Assembly (NCBI GenBank): GCA_000727475.1
Contig: KL647303.1
Coordinates: forward strand, 400,408 to 464,407
Length of the DNA: 64,000 bases
Origin: Sarcocystis neurona
Lineage: Eukaryota > Apicomplexa > Conoidasida > Eucoccidiorida > Sarcocystidae
Direction of reading: 5' to 3'
How positions within the stretch are numbered: position 1 is the stretch's first letter; each line of letters starts with the position of its first letter. This document shows positions 12,001 through 20,849 of this stretch, piece by piece. Below the pieces are notes generated by a model. It was not told the origin of the DNA, made no database searches, and saw only the letters and a program-made list of their open reading frames with translations. A program made the position numbers and the translations under genes.

Positions 12001-15000
12001 TCTTCTTCTTCTTTTTCTTCGCAGCAAATCTCCTGTTTCTTTGCTGTTCCGTCTTCTGTTCTTCCTTTCTCTTCTTTCTCTTCTGGGCTTCCGTCTCCTT
12101 GACCTTGGCTATTTGTCTTTTCGTCCTCTGCCGCACTTTCTCCGGCACTTCGTTTTCTCTGCCTTCCCCGCAGTTCTCCCTCAGCCATTTTTCCTTCCAG
12201 CGACTCCTCACTCACTTCCTGCCACTTCCTCTCGTTTGCTTCTCCTTTTCCTTCGTATTTGCCAGTCTCTGTGGCTCCCTCTGCTGCTTTCTTCTCTGTC
12301 GCAGCTGCCCCTTCTTGCATTTGCTTTCTTCCCCCTTCTTCTTGCGCCTCCTCCTCCTTCTCCTTGTCCCCCCTTTTTCTCCGGAGTTCTTCGTTTTCCT
12401 TCTGCAGCACTCGCTTTCCTCTGCGGTGATTTTCATCCTTCCCCGCCTCCTCCACCCTTTCTTCTTCTTTTCTTATCGGGCTACACACGCGTTCGAATTG
12501 CCCGTCTTCCACGTCTTCGGCGTGTATGAGTCTTCCGCTGCTGCAGTCCCTTAGGACCACAGCAGGCAGCAGCTCAAAGCCTTCCACCGGCGTTAGCAGT
12601 TGACCACCGTTGCCCGACGCTAGCCAGGTGAGGTCGCACCGCAGCAGCTCGCACCGCTCTCCTCTGCATGCCGCAGCAGCAGCAGCAGCGCCGCCAGCAG
12701 CTGTGGCTGCCGCGCCAGCCCTCTGGACCCAGAACGAAGAGGAGACAGCAGGCGACGCAGCTGCACCTGGGCAAGGGAAAAGTGAAGAAGAAGAAGAGGC
12801 TGCAGGAGAGTAGGAGCTGCCAGAAGCAGAAGGAAGAGAGGCAGCTGCACGCGAAGAAGAGGCAGCTGCTGCAGCCGTGAAAGCAGCAGAGGCTGCAGAC
12901 GACGGCTCGTGTCTTCCTCTCAGATATGAGGGACCCGAACCACCTGCTGGAGTAGTTGAGGAAGAAGCAGAATCGGCCGCGGCAGCAGCAGATGACGAAG
13001 TACACGCCGCCGCAGCAGCTTCACAGGAGGAGGAGGAGGAAGACGGAGAAGGGAAAGTCGCAGCAGCGGTGCGCGCACGGGCGGCCGCAACAGTAGCAGC
13101 AGTGCTTCGTGGGAGGAGGGAGAATGAGTTACCAGAAGCAGCAGTGCCGGTGGGAGACGAGGACGAGCGACAGGGCGACGAAGAAACGGTGGCGGAAAAA
13201 GAAGACCGGCAAATAATGGGAGTAAAAATCGATGATGGACACGAACCAGGAGAAGGAGAAGAACCAGCAGGCAACGGGGAAGAAGCAGCAGCAGGAGCAG
13301 GAGATGCAGGAGAAGAAGAGGCAGCAGAAGACGAAATGGTGGGGGCAGAACAAGGAGGAGAATAGGAAGTGGCAGGGGAAGACGACCCAGCAGACGGAGA
13401 AGAAGAGGAAGAAGGAAAAGAAGATCTAAATATGGCGTCTTGGACGGCGGGCATCGCGTCTTCTGCTGCTGCTGCCGTTGACGAAGTGATCGCGTCTGAT
13501 CCTCCGTCTCGGGATGTCTCTACCCGCAAAACAAAAACGCTTGATGCTGGTGCTGCTGCTCGACGTGCTGCCGCCGCTGCTAGGGACGCTGCTGCTCCTG
13601 CTGGAGGTGCTGCTTCTGCTGCTGCTCGAGATGCTGCTGCTGTTACTGCTCGAGATGTTGCTGCTGCTGCTTCAGGTGCTGCTGTCGCTGGTGCTGTTCG
13701 AGATCCTCCTCTTGCTGCTGCTCGAGGTGCTGCTGCTGCTACAGGTTCTGTTGCTGCTCGACATGTTGCTGCTGTGGCTGGTGCAGCTGCTGCGGGTGGT
13801 GCAGCTGCTGCAGTTGTCGCTTCGGCTGCTCCTGCTTCTTCTTCTTCTTCTCCTGCAGAACTTCGATCTGATTTATCTGCTGTCGCTGCTTCTCTCCGTC
13901 GTCGGCACCTGTCTTTCTTGACAGCGGCCTCTGCTGGTATTGCTGCTGCTGCTGCTGCCGTCTGTCTGTGTCTCGGCGCTCCTCCCCCGCTTGCTCCTAC
14001 TGCTGTATCTGCTGCAGCAGAGCCTGCTGCTGGTGGTGTTCTTCGGAAGCAGGTAGTTGCTGCTGTTTCTTCGTTTTCGGGAGATAAACGCATGTAGCAA
14101 CCACCCATCTCTTGCGCGCTTGCTGCTGACGCGTGAGGCGCCGCAGCCGGAGCAACAGCAGCAGCAGCAGCGGGGCCTCCCGAACGTGCACAAGCGGCAG
14201 CACCAGCACAAGGAGCACCAGCAGCATCAGTCGGGGCTGAAGACGCAGGAGCAACAGCACGAGCAGAGGAAGAAGAGAAATCACCTGGGGGACCTGCCGT
14301 CATACGACCCAAGGAAGACGAAGCAGTGGCAACAGCAGCACGCCCCCGAGGGGAGACAGACAAGCCACCCCTTCCCGCGGCACCATCAGCAACAGCTTCA
14401 GAAGGCGCTGTTGCTTCTGCGGCTGACTGAAAAAAGCTTCTGTCTTCTCTCCTAGGACTTGCCCGAACTCGATAACGTGCATCCGGGGCAGCACTAGCAG
14501 CTGAGTCACCACCAGCTGCAGCAGGTGACTCAGCAGCAGCAGCAGAGCCAGCAGCAACAGCAGCCCACGGGAGACCCGCTGCACCCGCAACACGAGACGC
14601 AGCGGCAACACCCACGCCGCGACCAGTAGCAGGACCTTTTTCCGCTCCTCTTCCTGCTCCTTCGCTTGTTAGAGCAGCAGGAGGCCCCGCGACAGAATCA
14701 GCAGGACGGGCAGCAGCACGACGACCTGCCCCAACTGCTGCAGCAGAGCAGGGAGAGAAGGAAGAGGAGACAGAAGTAGCTGCAATTCTTGTGCTACTAC
14801 GCCGAGGAAGAAGAGAGCAGTGATGATGAGGAAGAGAAGGTGCTGCTGCAACAAGCGCGTCAGCAGCCGACGAGACTGTCGGTGCTCTCCCAACTCCGCA
14901 CACCGCAGCGCAAGCAGCAGTTGCTGCAGACCTACCACCCGCAACAGGCGTACTAGCAGCAGCAGGCACAGCAGCAGCAGCACCAGCAGGCATGGCGGCA

Positions 15001-15572
15001 GCAGCAGCAGGCGTGGCGGCAGCAGCAGGGATAGCACCAGCAGCAGCAAAGCCGGCAGCAGCAGCAGGCGTGACAGGAGGGACAAGAGCAACAGCAGCAG
15101 CAGCAGCAGTAGCGTCAGCAGCAGACGTCGCCGCAACCGTAGCAGTTACAGGCGAAGACGCCGAAGGAGGCGTCGCCACCGCAGTAGGAGCAGCCGTAAG
15201 AGGCGTAGACGCAGACGTAGCAGCAGTAGTAACAGCAGGAGGGGCAGCAGATCTGGCAGGAGAAGCAGCAGCGGCAATAGCAGATAAAGCACCTGGTGAG
15301 GAGGCAGATGTTGAAGCCTTCTCGGCAGTAGTCGGCAATCGTTTCCCTTGATGACGTATCACTAGCGTGCGCCTTTGATATGTTTGGTCTTCGCAGCAGC
15401 TCCCGTTATTCCCTGCGGCACCAGCAGCCCAGCAGTCACGGCAGCGCCCCACAGACAAGAGCCACAGACAACGCCTCAGCAGCAGTGAAGAGGAAGAAGC
15501 AGCGGCGGCAGGGGAGAAATGCGTGGCCAAAAGCAAGGCAGAAGCAGCAGACGAAGAGTCGGTCTGCAGCAT
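1..15572 (-). CDS. CCR4: Giant plant-type CCR4 deadenylase (5'-part and catalytic core; C-terminus outside the window)
   Basis: Catalytic subunit type of the CCR4-NOT complex, removing mRNA poly(A) tails in the cytoplasm. Three exons are placed: 15572-4818, 2630-1363 and 783-1 (continuing off the window). Donors are GTAAGA after 4818 and GTACGG after 1363; acceptors are CTGCAG before 2630 and before 783. Phases (0, then 2) agree. Catalytic EEP core: WNVLAELYG near 4915-4960 (metal-site Asn), RPDVVCLQ at the end of exon 1, the catalytic Glu as first codon of exon 2, DGCATFY, KDNVAL, then NTHI near 1420 and GDFNSTP near 150. The final Ser-Asp-His motif would lie beyond base 1. Upstream blocks match plant-like CCR4: [12 protein letters not shown] (~12.56 kb), an HP..LLQC MYND-like segment (~11.65-11.75 kb) and [10 protein letters not shown] (~10.55 kb). 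Ala/Gln/Ser/Glu-rich runs separate the blocks, giving at least ~4,270 codons. The true start is uncertain: 15572 is the first ATG in an open frame, and further 5' exons or an internal start are possible. Confidence 0.85.
784..1362 (-). other. CCR4 intron 2
   Basis: Intron between the NTHI-containing exon and the GDFN-containing exon. The donor is GTACGG just below 1363 and the acceptor is TTTTTCCTGCAG just above 783. On the sense strand most of it is pyrimidine-rich (plus-strand GA-rich from about 1130 to 1340), followed by a short AT-rich stretch. Joining the exons gives LLR followed by AIEGYLQ, matching the helix that follows the NTH motif in CCR4 proteins. I see no other gene in it. Confidence 0.7.
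2876..3170. repeat. Minisatellite with palindromic GTGTACGTACAC core
   Basis: About fifteen degenerate units of 18-20 bases follow one another. Each has a GTGTACGTACAC-like self-complementary core followed by a variable CCGACG/CAGAAA-type spacer. Single copies of the core also occur at about 3577 and 21951. The array sits inside intron 1 of the CCR4 gene. Confidence 0.85.
3722..4440. repeat. TA-type microsatellites
   Basis: Runs of (TA)n with TATG/TACA interruptions at 3722-3850 and 4090-4440, separated by ordinary AT-rich intron sequence. Both blocks lie in the CCR4 intron. Confidence 0.8.
6720..8010. repeat. CTG/CAG tract encoding the polyglutamine region of CCR4
   Basis: Plus-strand CTG repeats are read on the minus strand as CAG, giving a Gln-rich region of about 430 residues. 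Between 7680 and 7960 a unit of 18-24 bases (CTGCTGCTGCATCACTTG type) repeats and gives QQQVMQ-like peptide repeats. The tract is in frame in the giant CCR4 exon. Confidence 0.85.
10005..10155. repeat. 18-bp repeats encoding Ala-Glu-Ala-Thr-type hexapeptides
   Basis: Units of GCTTCTGCTGCGGCTGTT type recur about eight times. On the minus strand they read as Ala-rich hexapeptides with Glu, Thr or Asp (ATAAAE-like), in frame in the CCR4 exon, between the YTPT segment and the Gln-rich region. Confidence 0.75.
12640..14080. repeat. Triplet tract with strand switches
   Basis: Plus-strand CAG/GAA-rich sequence (12640-13430) switches to CTG-rich sequence (13450-14080), then back to CAG from about 14100. 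The minus-strand CCR4 frame stays open throughout and is read as Ser/Ala/Pro, Ala/Arg and Ala runs respectively. Confidence 0.7.
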
Positions 15573-16104
15573 TCTGCAGCAGCAGGAGTGGAGCAATAGC
15601 TGCAGCAGCAGTGGAGCGACAGCGACAGCGGCCTGTTCAGCAAGTCACTCACGGATAGGGGGCGCCAGAGTGACGACTAAAATGACGAACAGCAGCGGCA
15701 GTGAAGGGGACATAGCCACCAGGCAGAAAAAAGGAGGAAGGGAACAACGCGTAGGAAGCAGCACTAGCAGCAGCGGCACCGGTGGACGTCGCACAGGCAC
15801 AAAGGTGCAGAAAAAGGAAGTCTCCGGTCTGCTGCAGCTGCAAACAAAGTGCGGCAGCAACAGCGGCGTGCGCAGGTCTACGTGACTCTTCCACAGAAGA
15901 CGCAAGCCGCTGCAACAGCAGCAGCAACTGCACCAGGTACTGACGTGTTTGCTGCTCGTTCAGCAGCAGCAGCAGCTAACACTTGTGTTTCTCAGGACCA
16001 GCGGCTCTAGCGACACAGGCGGCGGCAGCTCCGCCGGACGCAGCAGTAGCAGCAGGCAGTCAGCCCGCATTTGTAGCAACAAGGCCGCACGCACGTGGGC
16101 AGGA

Positions 16105-16327
16105 GAGGCAACAACCTACGTAGCAGCAGGAGCAGCAGTTTTCCCACCAGTAGAACCGGCAGCACATCAAGCAGCAGTAACACCAGCAAAATGTCGACCG
16201 TAGCTGCAGCCTTAGAGAGGCAACAACCTACGTAGCAGCAGAAGCAGCAGCTCTTCCACCAGTAGCACCAGCAGCACACCAAGCCGCAGTAACAGCAGCA
16301 AAATGTCGACCGTAGCTGCAGTCTTAT
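16105..16327. repeat. 112-bp tandem duplication
   Basis: Two adjacent copies begin GAGGCAACAACCTACGTAGC at 16105 and 16217 and end in GTCGACCGTAGCTGCAG. They differ by a few substitutions. The period of 112 is not a multiple of three, so both copies cannot be read in the same frame, which argues against this stretch being one coding exon. Confidence 0.8.
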
Positions 16328-16679
16328 TCCGCAGCAAGACCTAGGAACCTGGCAGCACCGGCAGGCGTTCCACGCCACCACGTAGTGGTAGTAGTAGTAG
16401 TAGTACTAGAAGAGCAGCGGCAGCAACATCGGCACGCGACATGTCCTCTCCCAGCAACAGCAGTCCACCTCCTAAAATTTGTGTGACAGCCTCTGTGGAC
16501 AAGCATAGTAGTGTGAGGACACGCGGTCCTGGCGGCAGTAGCTGTGTTTACGCATGCAGCAGCGTCTGCAAAAACGGCAGCAACAGCAGCAGCAGGGGCC
16601 AGGCAGCAGCTGACAGGACGACCTACGGCTAAGCAGCTGCATGCGCACGGGCAGCAGCAGCAGCAATCTCAGTCCTGTG

Positions 16680-18683
16680 TCAGTGGCAACAAAGAGTAAA
16701 ATTAGACGTACTGTTGAATCTGCCCAACGCTTCGAAGCCCGGAGTACCAGCAGCAGCTGCTGCTGCTGGAAGCAGCGGAGCAGGACTGGTGGTCCTGCTG
16801 CTGCTGCACGCGAGAGTACATCGCCTGTTTTCTTTGTCTGCGCTACACGAGTTCCTGTCGGCAGCAGCCCGAACTGCGGCAGCACTAGGACACCCCGGTG
16901 CAACACCGGTAGAAGACCCCGCTGCAGCAGTAGCAGCAGGACAGGAGGCTGCAGCGGCAGCGGGAGAGGAGGCTGCAGCAGCAGCAGCAATCGCAGGCGA
17001 CGCGGCAGCAGCCACAGCGACAGCGGCCGGCGAGGCAGTTTTGGCAACAGCAGCTGAGCGAGCACGGGGGAGAGGAGGGAAAGAAGAAGAAGCAGCAGCA
17101 GCAGGATAGGAGACTGGTGCAGCAGCTGAAGTGAGGGCGGCAGTAGCAGGTACCGGAGCAGCGGGAGGGGTGGCTGTAGGACCCGCGGCTAGAGTTGCAG
17201 ACGCAGCAGCAGCGAAACGAGATGCAGCAGCAGAGGCAGGAACAGCAGACCGTCGAGGAACAGTGGCGGCAGCAGAGGCTGGCGGACGCACAGCAGCTTT
17301 AGGAGAAGAAAGTGCAGTGCGCAGCCAGCGCGGGGTACCACGCGCTTCCGAAAGAAGCGAAGCAGCAGGAGAGTGGTACGCGGGGGGCGAGGAGGCGGCA
17401 GAAAGAAAGCCAGAGGCTGCAGAAGGAAGGAGAGGAGAGGCAGATCGACGGCAGCGAGCAACAGCAGCAAAAGACGCCGACGCACTACCACGATTCCGAG
17501 CAGAGCCACTTGCAGCACGAGCAGCTGAATTCTTTGTCGTGCGAGGCGCATCAAGCCAGGAGGTGTTCGGCGAGCTCTTCTGAGGCCGCGTTGCTGCGGT
17601 TGTAGGCTGCTGCGGCTGCAGGAGCGGTACTGCATCAGCAGTAGCAGCGACATCAGCGGAGCATCGAGCGGCAGCAACACGACGTGTCTCGCCTGCAGCA
17701 GGTGAGCGAGCCCCCGCAGCAGGCGACGAGACTCCCGCGCAGGGGTCCGGAGCCCTCGCAGCAGCTGCCGCCGGCAACACAGCAGCGGCAGGCGACAACC
17801 CAGCAAATGTATGGGGAGCAGCTGCAGCAGCAGCAGAGGGAGAGGAAAACCCAGTGCGGCGTGCAGCGGAGGCCTCTGCGGCGCCGGCGCCGGCTGCACG
17901 GCAGGAATAAGCAGCGGCGCGAGCGGCAGGACCAGACGACAGCGCAGCAAATCGAGCAGCAGCGGAGCAGCGCACACGGCGAGCAGGAGCAGGAGCAGCG
18001 GCAGCAGGAGGAAGGCCTATCTTCCGAGGGGCGGGAAGAAGCGCCGGCTGAGCAGCTTGCAACGAAGTTGTTACAGCAGAAGCAGCACCACACTTGCGAG
18101 GGACTGCAGCCTGAACAGGCGCCACAGCGTTGCAGCGGGCAATGCTAGCAGCAGCAGCAAAGGCAGGAGGAGGAGGAGAGGCCGCAGCGGCAGCGGCGGC
18201 AGAGGGATGAGCAGCAGCAAGACTGGGCAGGATCGCTGCCGCTTCGCTCGTGGAGACCGAACTAGCTGCAGCCGCGGGAGAAAACTTCACCGCAGCAGCA
18301 GCAGCAGAGGAGCGGACATGTGAGGGATGCGGAGTGTCTCCCCCCACGCGACAAGTCTTGGGACAGTCCTTTCGTTCTGGTATTGCACCTGCCCAGCAGC
18401 AGCCGCCAGCTGCAACTCCGGCTTCTCCCTGCTGCTGCCGCGCTCGGCAACTGGCTGCATGTCTGCCTGCGCCACTGCCGTTGCTGGCTGTGAAGCGGCT
18501 GCTGCTCGCCTTGGTGCTGCCTCTGCTGCTGCATGCGACGGTGCTGCTGCTTCGTTCCGCGGTCGACTCCCGAGACTGGCCTGCTGCTGCCGTTGCAGCG
18601 CGCCTGCTGCTGCGAGCACCCCCCCACCTGTGGGGTTCCGGGCTCAGCCCTCTGTTGTTGCTGCTCGACACTCTGCTGTTCAT
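16680..18683 (-). CDS. Ala/Ser/Pro-rich hypothetical protein (667 codons, open frame)
   Basis: A 667-codon frame begins with ATG at 18683. In sense orientation the DNA is CTG-rich, yet this frame reads the triplet as GCT (Ala), not CTG (Leu) or TGC (Cys), as the proven CCR4 gene does. Less biased patches occur, for example SWLDAPRTTKN and GTPRWLRTAL. I recognise no domain, signal peptide or conserved block. It may be a separate gene or one exon of a larger repeat-rich gene reaching toward 24 kb. A chance frame in triplet DNA cannot be excluded. Confidence 0.3.
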   Translation of the reverse strand: MNSRVSSSNNRGLSPEPHRWGGARSSRRAATAAAGQSRESTAERSSSTVACSSRGSTKASSSRFTASNGSGAGRHAASCRARQQQGEAGVAAGGCCWAGAIPERKDCPKTCRVGGDTPHPSHVRSSAAAAAVKFSPAAAASSVSTSEAAAILPSLAAAHPSAAAAAAASPPPPAFAAAASIARCNAVAPVQAAVPRKCGAASAVTTSLQAAQPALLPAPRKIGLPPAAAAPAPARRVRCSAAARFAALSSGPAARAAAYSCRAAGAGAAEASAARRTGFSSPSAAAAAAPHTFAGLSPAAAVLPAAAAARAPDPCAGVSSPAAGARSPAAGETRRVAAARCSADVAATADAVPLLQPQQPTTAATRPQKSSPNTSWLDAPRTTKNSAARAASGSARNRGSASASFAAVARCRRSASPLLPSAASGFLSAASSPPAYHSPAASLLSEARGTPRWLRTALSSPKAAVRPPASAAATVPRRSAVPASAAASRFAAAASATLAAGPTATPPAAPVPATAALTSAAAPVSYPAAAASSSFPPLPRARSAAVAKTASPAAVAVAAAASPAIAAAAAASSPAAAAASCPAATAAAGSSTGVAPGCPSAAAVRAAADRNSCSADKENRRCTLACSSSRTTSPAPLLPAAAAAAGTPGFEALGRFNSTSNFTLCCH

Positions 18684-19400
18684 GCTGCCTACTGCTGTGT
18701 CTCCGGATGCTGCTGTTGCCTGGTCTGCGGCGGCGCCTACGTCTCCTCCTCCTGCCTCTGCTGCTGCTGCCTCTGCTGCTGGTGTTGCCTCTGCAGCTGG
18801 TGTTGCCTCTGCTGCTGCTACCTCTGTTGCTGCTGTTGCCTCTGCTGCTGCTCCTGCCTCCCGCTACTCGGCGTTACCTGGTTTTCTTCGACCTGCTGTT
18901 GCTTCTCGGCTCGCCGGTGTCTCTGTGCGCTGCTGGTGGTCACTTCGCTCTGTCCAACGTGTGCTGTGTTGCCGCTATTTTCGGCTGCTTCTCCTCCTCC
19001 TTCACCGCTGTTGCTGCGGGTCCTGCTGCTGCTGCAGCTCCTCGTGCTGCTGTCACATACGCTACTTCTCTTCAAGCGTTTGGTGAGCTGCTCCACTTTG
19101 CTGCCGCCTCTTCCCCTCGCAACCGCACTTTCCTCTGCCGTTGCTGACGCTGCGGCTGAGGCTGCTGCATTTCCTCCTGCTGCTGTGGCAGCTGCTGCCG
19201 CTGCTGCCCGCCCTCTCAATATCGACGCCTCCGACTTCTGGCTAGCTGCCGTTACTCTTCTTGTTCCTGCTTCTAGTCAATCCCCTTCACCCCCTTCCCC
19301 CTGCGCCGTTCCTCCTCCTGCGTCTGTGCTCCTGTCGCTGTCGCTTCTTCGCTGCTGTTGCGGGACGTGCTGCTGCGGTCGCTTTTGCTCGAGGCGCAGC

Positions 19401-19565
19401 AGGTGTCCGCTAATACTCCTACGACGCTGTTCGTGTCAGCTAATACTACTGCTGCGCTCCTGTTGTCAGCTAATACTACTACACGCTCCTGCTGTCAGCT
19501 AATACTACTCCCCTGCTGCTGCCAGCTAATACTACTACGCTACCGCTGTCAGCTAACATTACCAC
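19401..19565. repeat. Minisatellite, 27-30 bp unit
   Basis: Six units of the type TCAGCTAATACTACT followed by a CTCCTGCTG tail. On the minus strand they read as Val-Val-Leu-Ala-Asp-Ser peptide repeats in one frame. Unit lengths vary, so the frame is not strictly kept. Confidence 0.8.
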
Positions 19566-20269
19566 TGCTACGCTGCTGCTGCTGCCGGATGCCGCCGCTG
19601 TCTTTTCCGCTCGTCCTGCTGTGTCTGCAGCAGCTGCTGCTGTTGCTGTCGCTTGACCTGCTTTCAGGAAGACCGTTTCTTCTCTCTTGCATCCTGTCTC
19701 AAATGGCAGGAGCGTGCGACAAATCGACAAATAAAATTCCGCCGCAGTGTTGCTGCCCTTCTGCAGCTGCTGCTACACCTGGTAGGGACAACAGGTCGGC
19801 TGACGCATCTGCGGCCGTGTGTTGCCTCTGCTGCTACTGCTGCTTCCGCTGCCGCGCGCTGCTGCGCTGCAGCTGTCGGCAATTCTACTGGTGGTCCTGC
19901 TCCTGCTGCTGCTCCTGCTGCTGCTGCTGTTCACAGCGCGATTTTTGGTGCTGTTGCTGCGCTTCTTGCCTTGCTGCTACCCCCTCGCGTTTTCTGCTGC
20001 AGAGAAGCGGCAGCAGAATGCGGTTCGCTCCTCTGCCACTGGCCGCGTTACCTCTGCTGCTGTCCTCTGCCTACTTGCAGCTGCCTGCGCCCCCACACCG
20101 CTTCCGCTGCTGCAATTTGTCCTGCTGCTGCTGCAGCTGCTGTGCAGGAGCTCCCACTGCAACGCGGGGGCTGCTGCTACTGCTGTCGCTGCTGCCGCAA
20201 GACCTGCCCAGGACGCAGCGCTACGCGGTACAGAATCTGCTGCTGCTGCAGGCCGGCCTGCTGCCGCAT

Positions 20270-20845
20270 CTAGCGCAGTGTGTCCTCTGCTGCTGCTGCT
20301 GCCCCACCGCCTCTCAAGGAGCCTGGAAGCTGCTGCTCTTGCTGCGCCACTCGCGTGTCTCGGTATCCTTCGCAGTAGCCGTTCACGTCACGCATACAAC
20401 GACGATACATCCGCTGCTGCTGTCTCCTACGACTGCTGCTGCTGCCGTGGGTGATGCTGCTGGTGCGACTGCTGCTGCTGCTGTGACTGCTGCTAGTGGT
20501 GCGACTGCTGCTGGTGCTGTGGCTGCTGGTACTCATCTGGTCCTCCTTTTCCTTCTGCTGCTGCTGCTGGTCGCCCTCTTCCTTCTGCCGTAAGTGGTGC
20601 TGCACCTGGTCCTGCTGCTGCGCCGGCCGCATAGGCAGATCACACACATATTGGTGCTGAAAAGGCTGCGTCGGAACGGAGTCAAAGGTTGCGCACTGCC
20701 TTGTCTCGTCTTCCTCTGTGTCTCGTCGGCTGCAGGAGAGCTGCGCTGCTGCTCCCTCATGGTGCTGCTGCATATATGGCGTCTTCCGCTGGTCCTCCTC
20801 TCCTGTGTTCCTCTCTTCGCACCAGTTTCGCTGCTGCGACACCAC
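20270..20845 (-). CDS. Gln/Ser-rich coding-like open frame
   Basis: Open for 191 codons. The first 90 or so are compositionally normal (FDSVPTQPFQHQYVCDLP, QVQHHLRQKEEGDQ), then come a Ser/Thr/His-rich run and a less biased tail (RMYRRCMRDVNGYCEGY). The Gln and Ser reading of the triplets is the one typical of real coccidian coding exons. No in-frame ATG opens the frame (the codon at 20845 is GTG), so this would be an internal exon or begin at the ATG of YMQQHH. Function unknown. Confidence 0.3.
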   Translation of the reverse strand: MVSQQRNWCEERNTGEEDQRKTPYMQQHHEGAAAQLSCSRRDTEEDETRQCATFDSVPTQPFQHQYVCDLPMRPAQQQDQVQHHLRQKEEGDQQQQQKEKEDQMSTSSHSTSSSRTTSSSHSSSSSRTSSITHGSSSSRRRQQQRMYRRCMRDVNGYCEGYRDTRVAQQEQQLPGSLRGGGAAAAAEDTLR

Positions 20846-20849
20846 GTCT

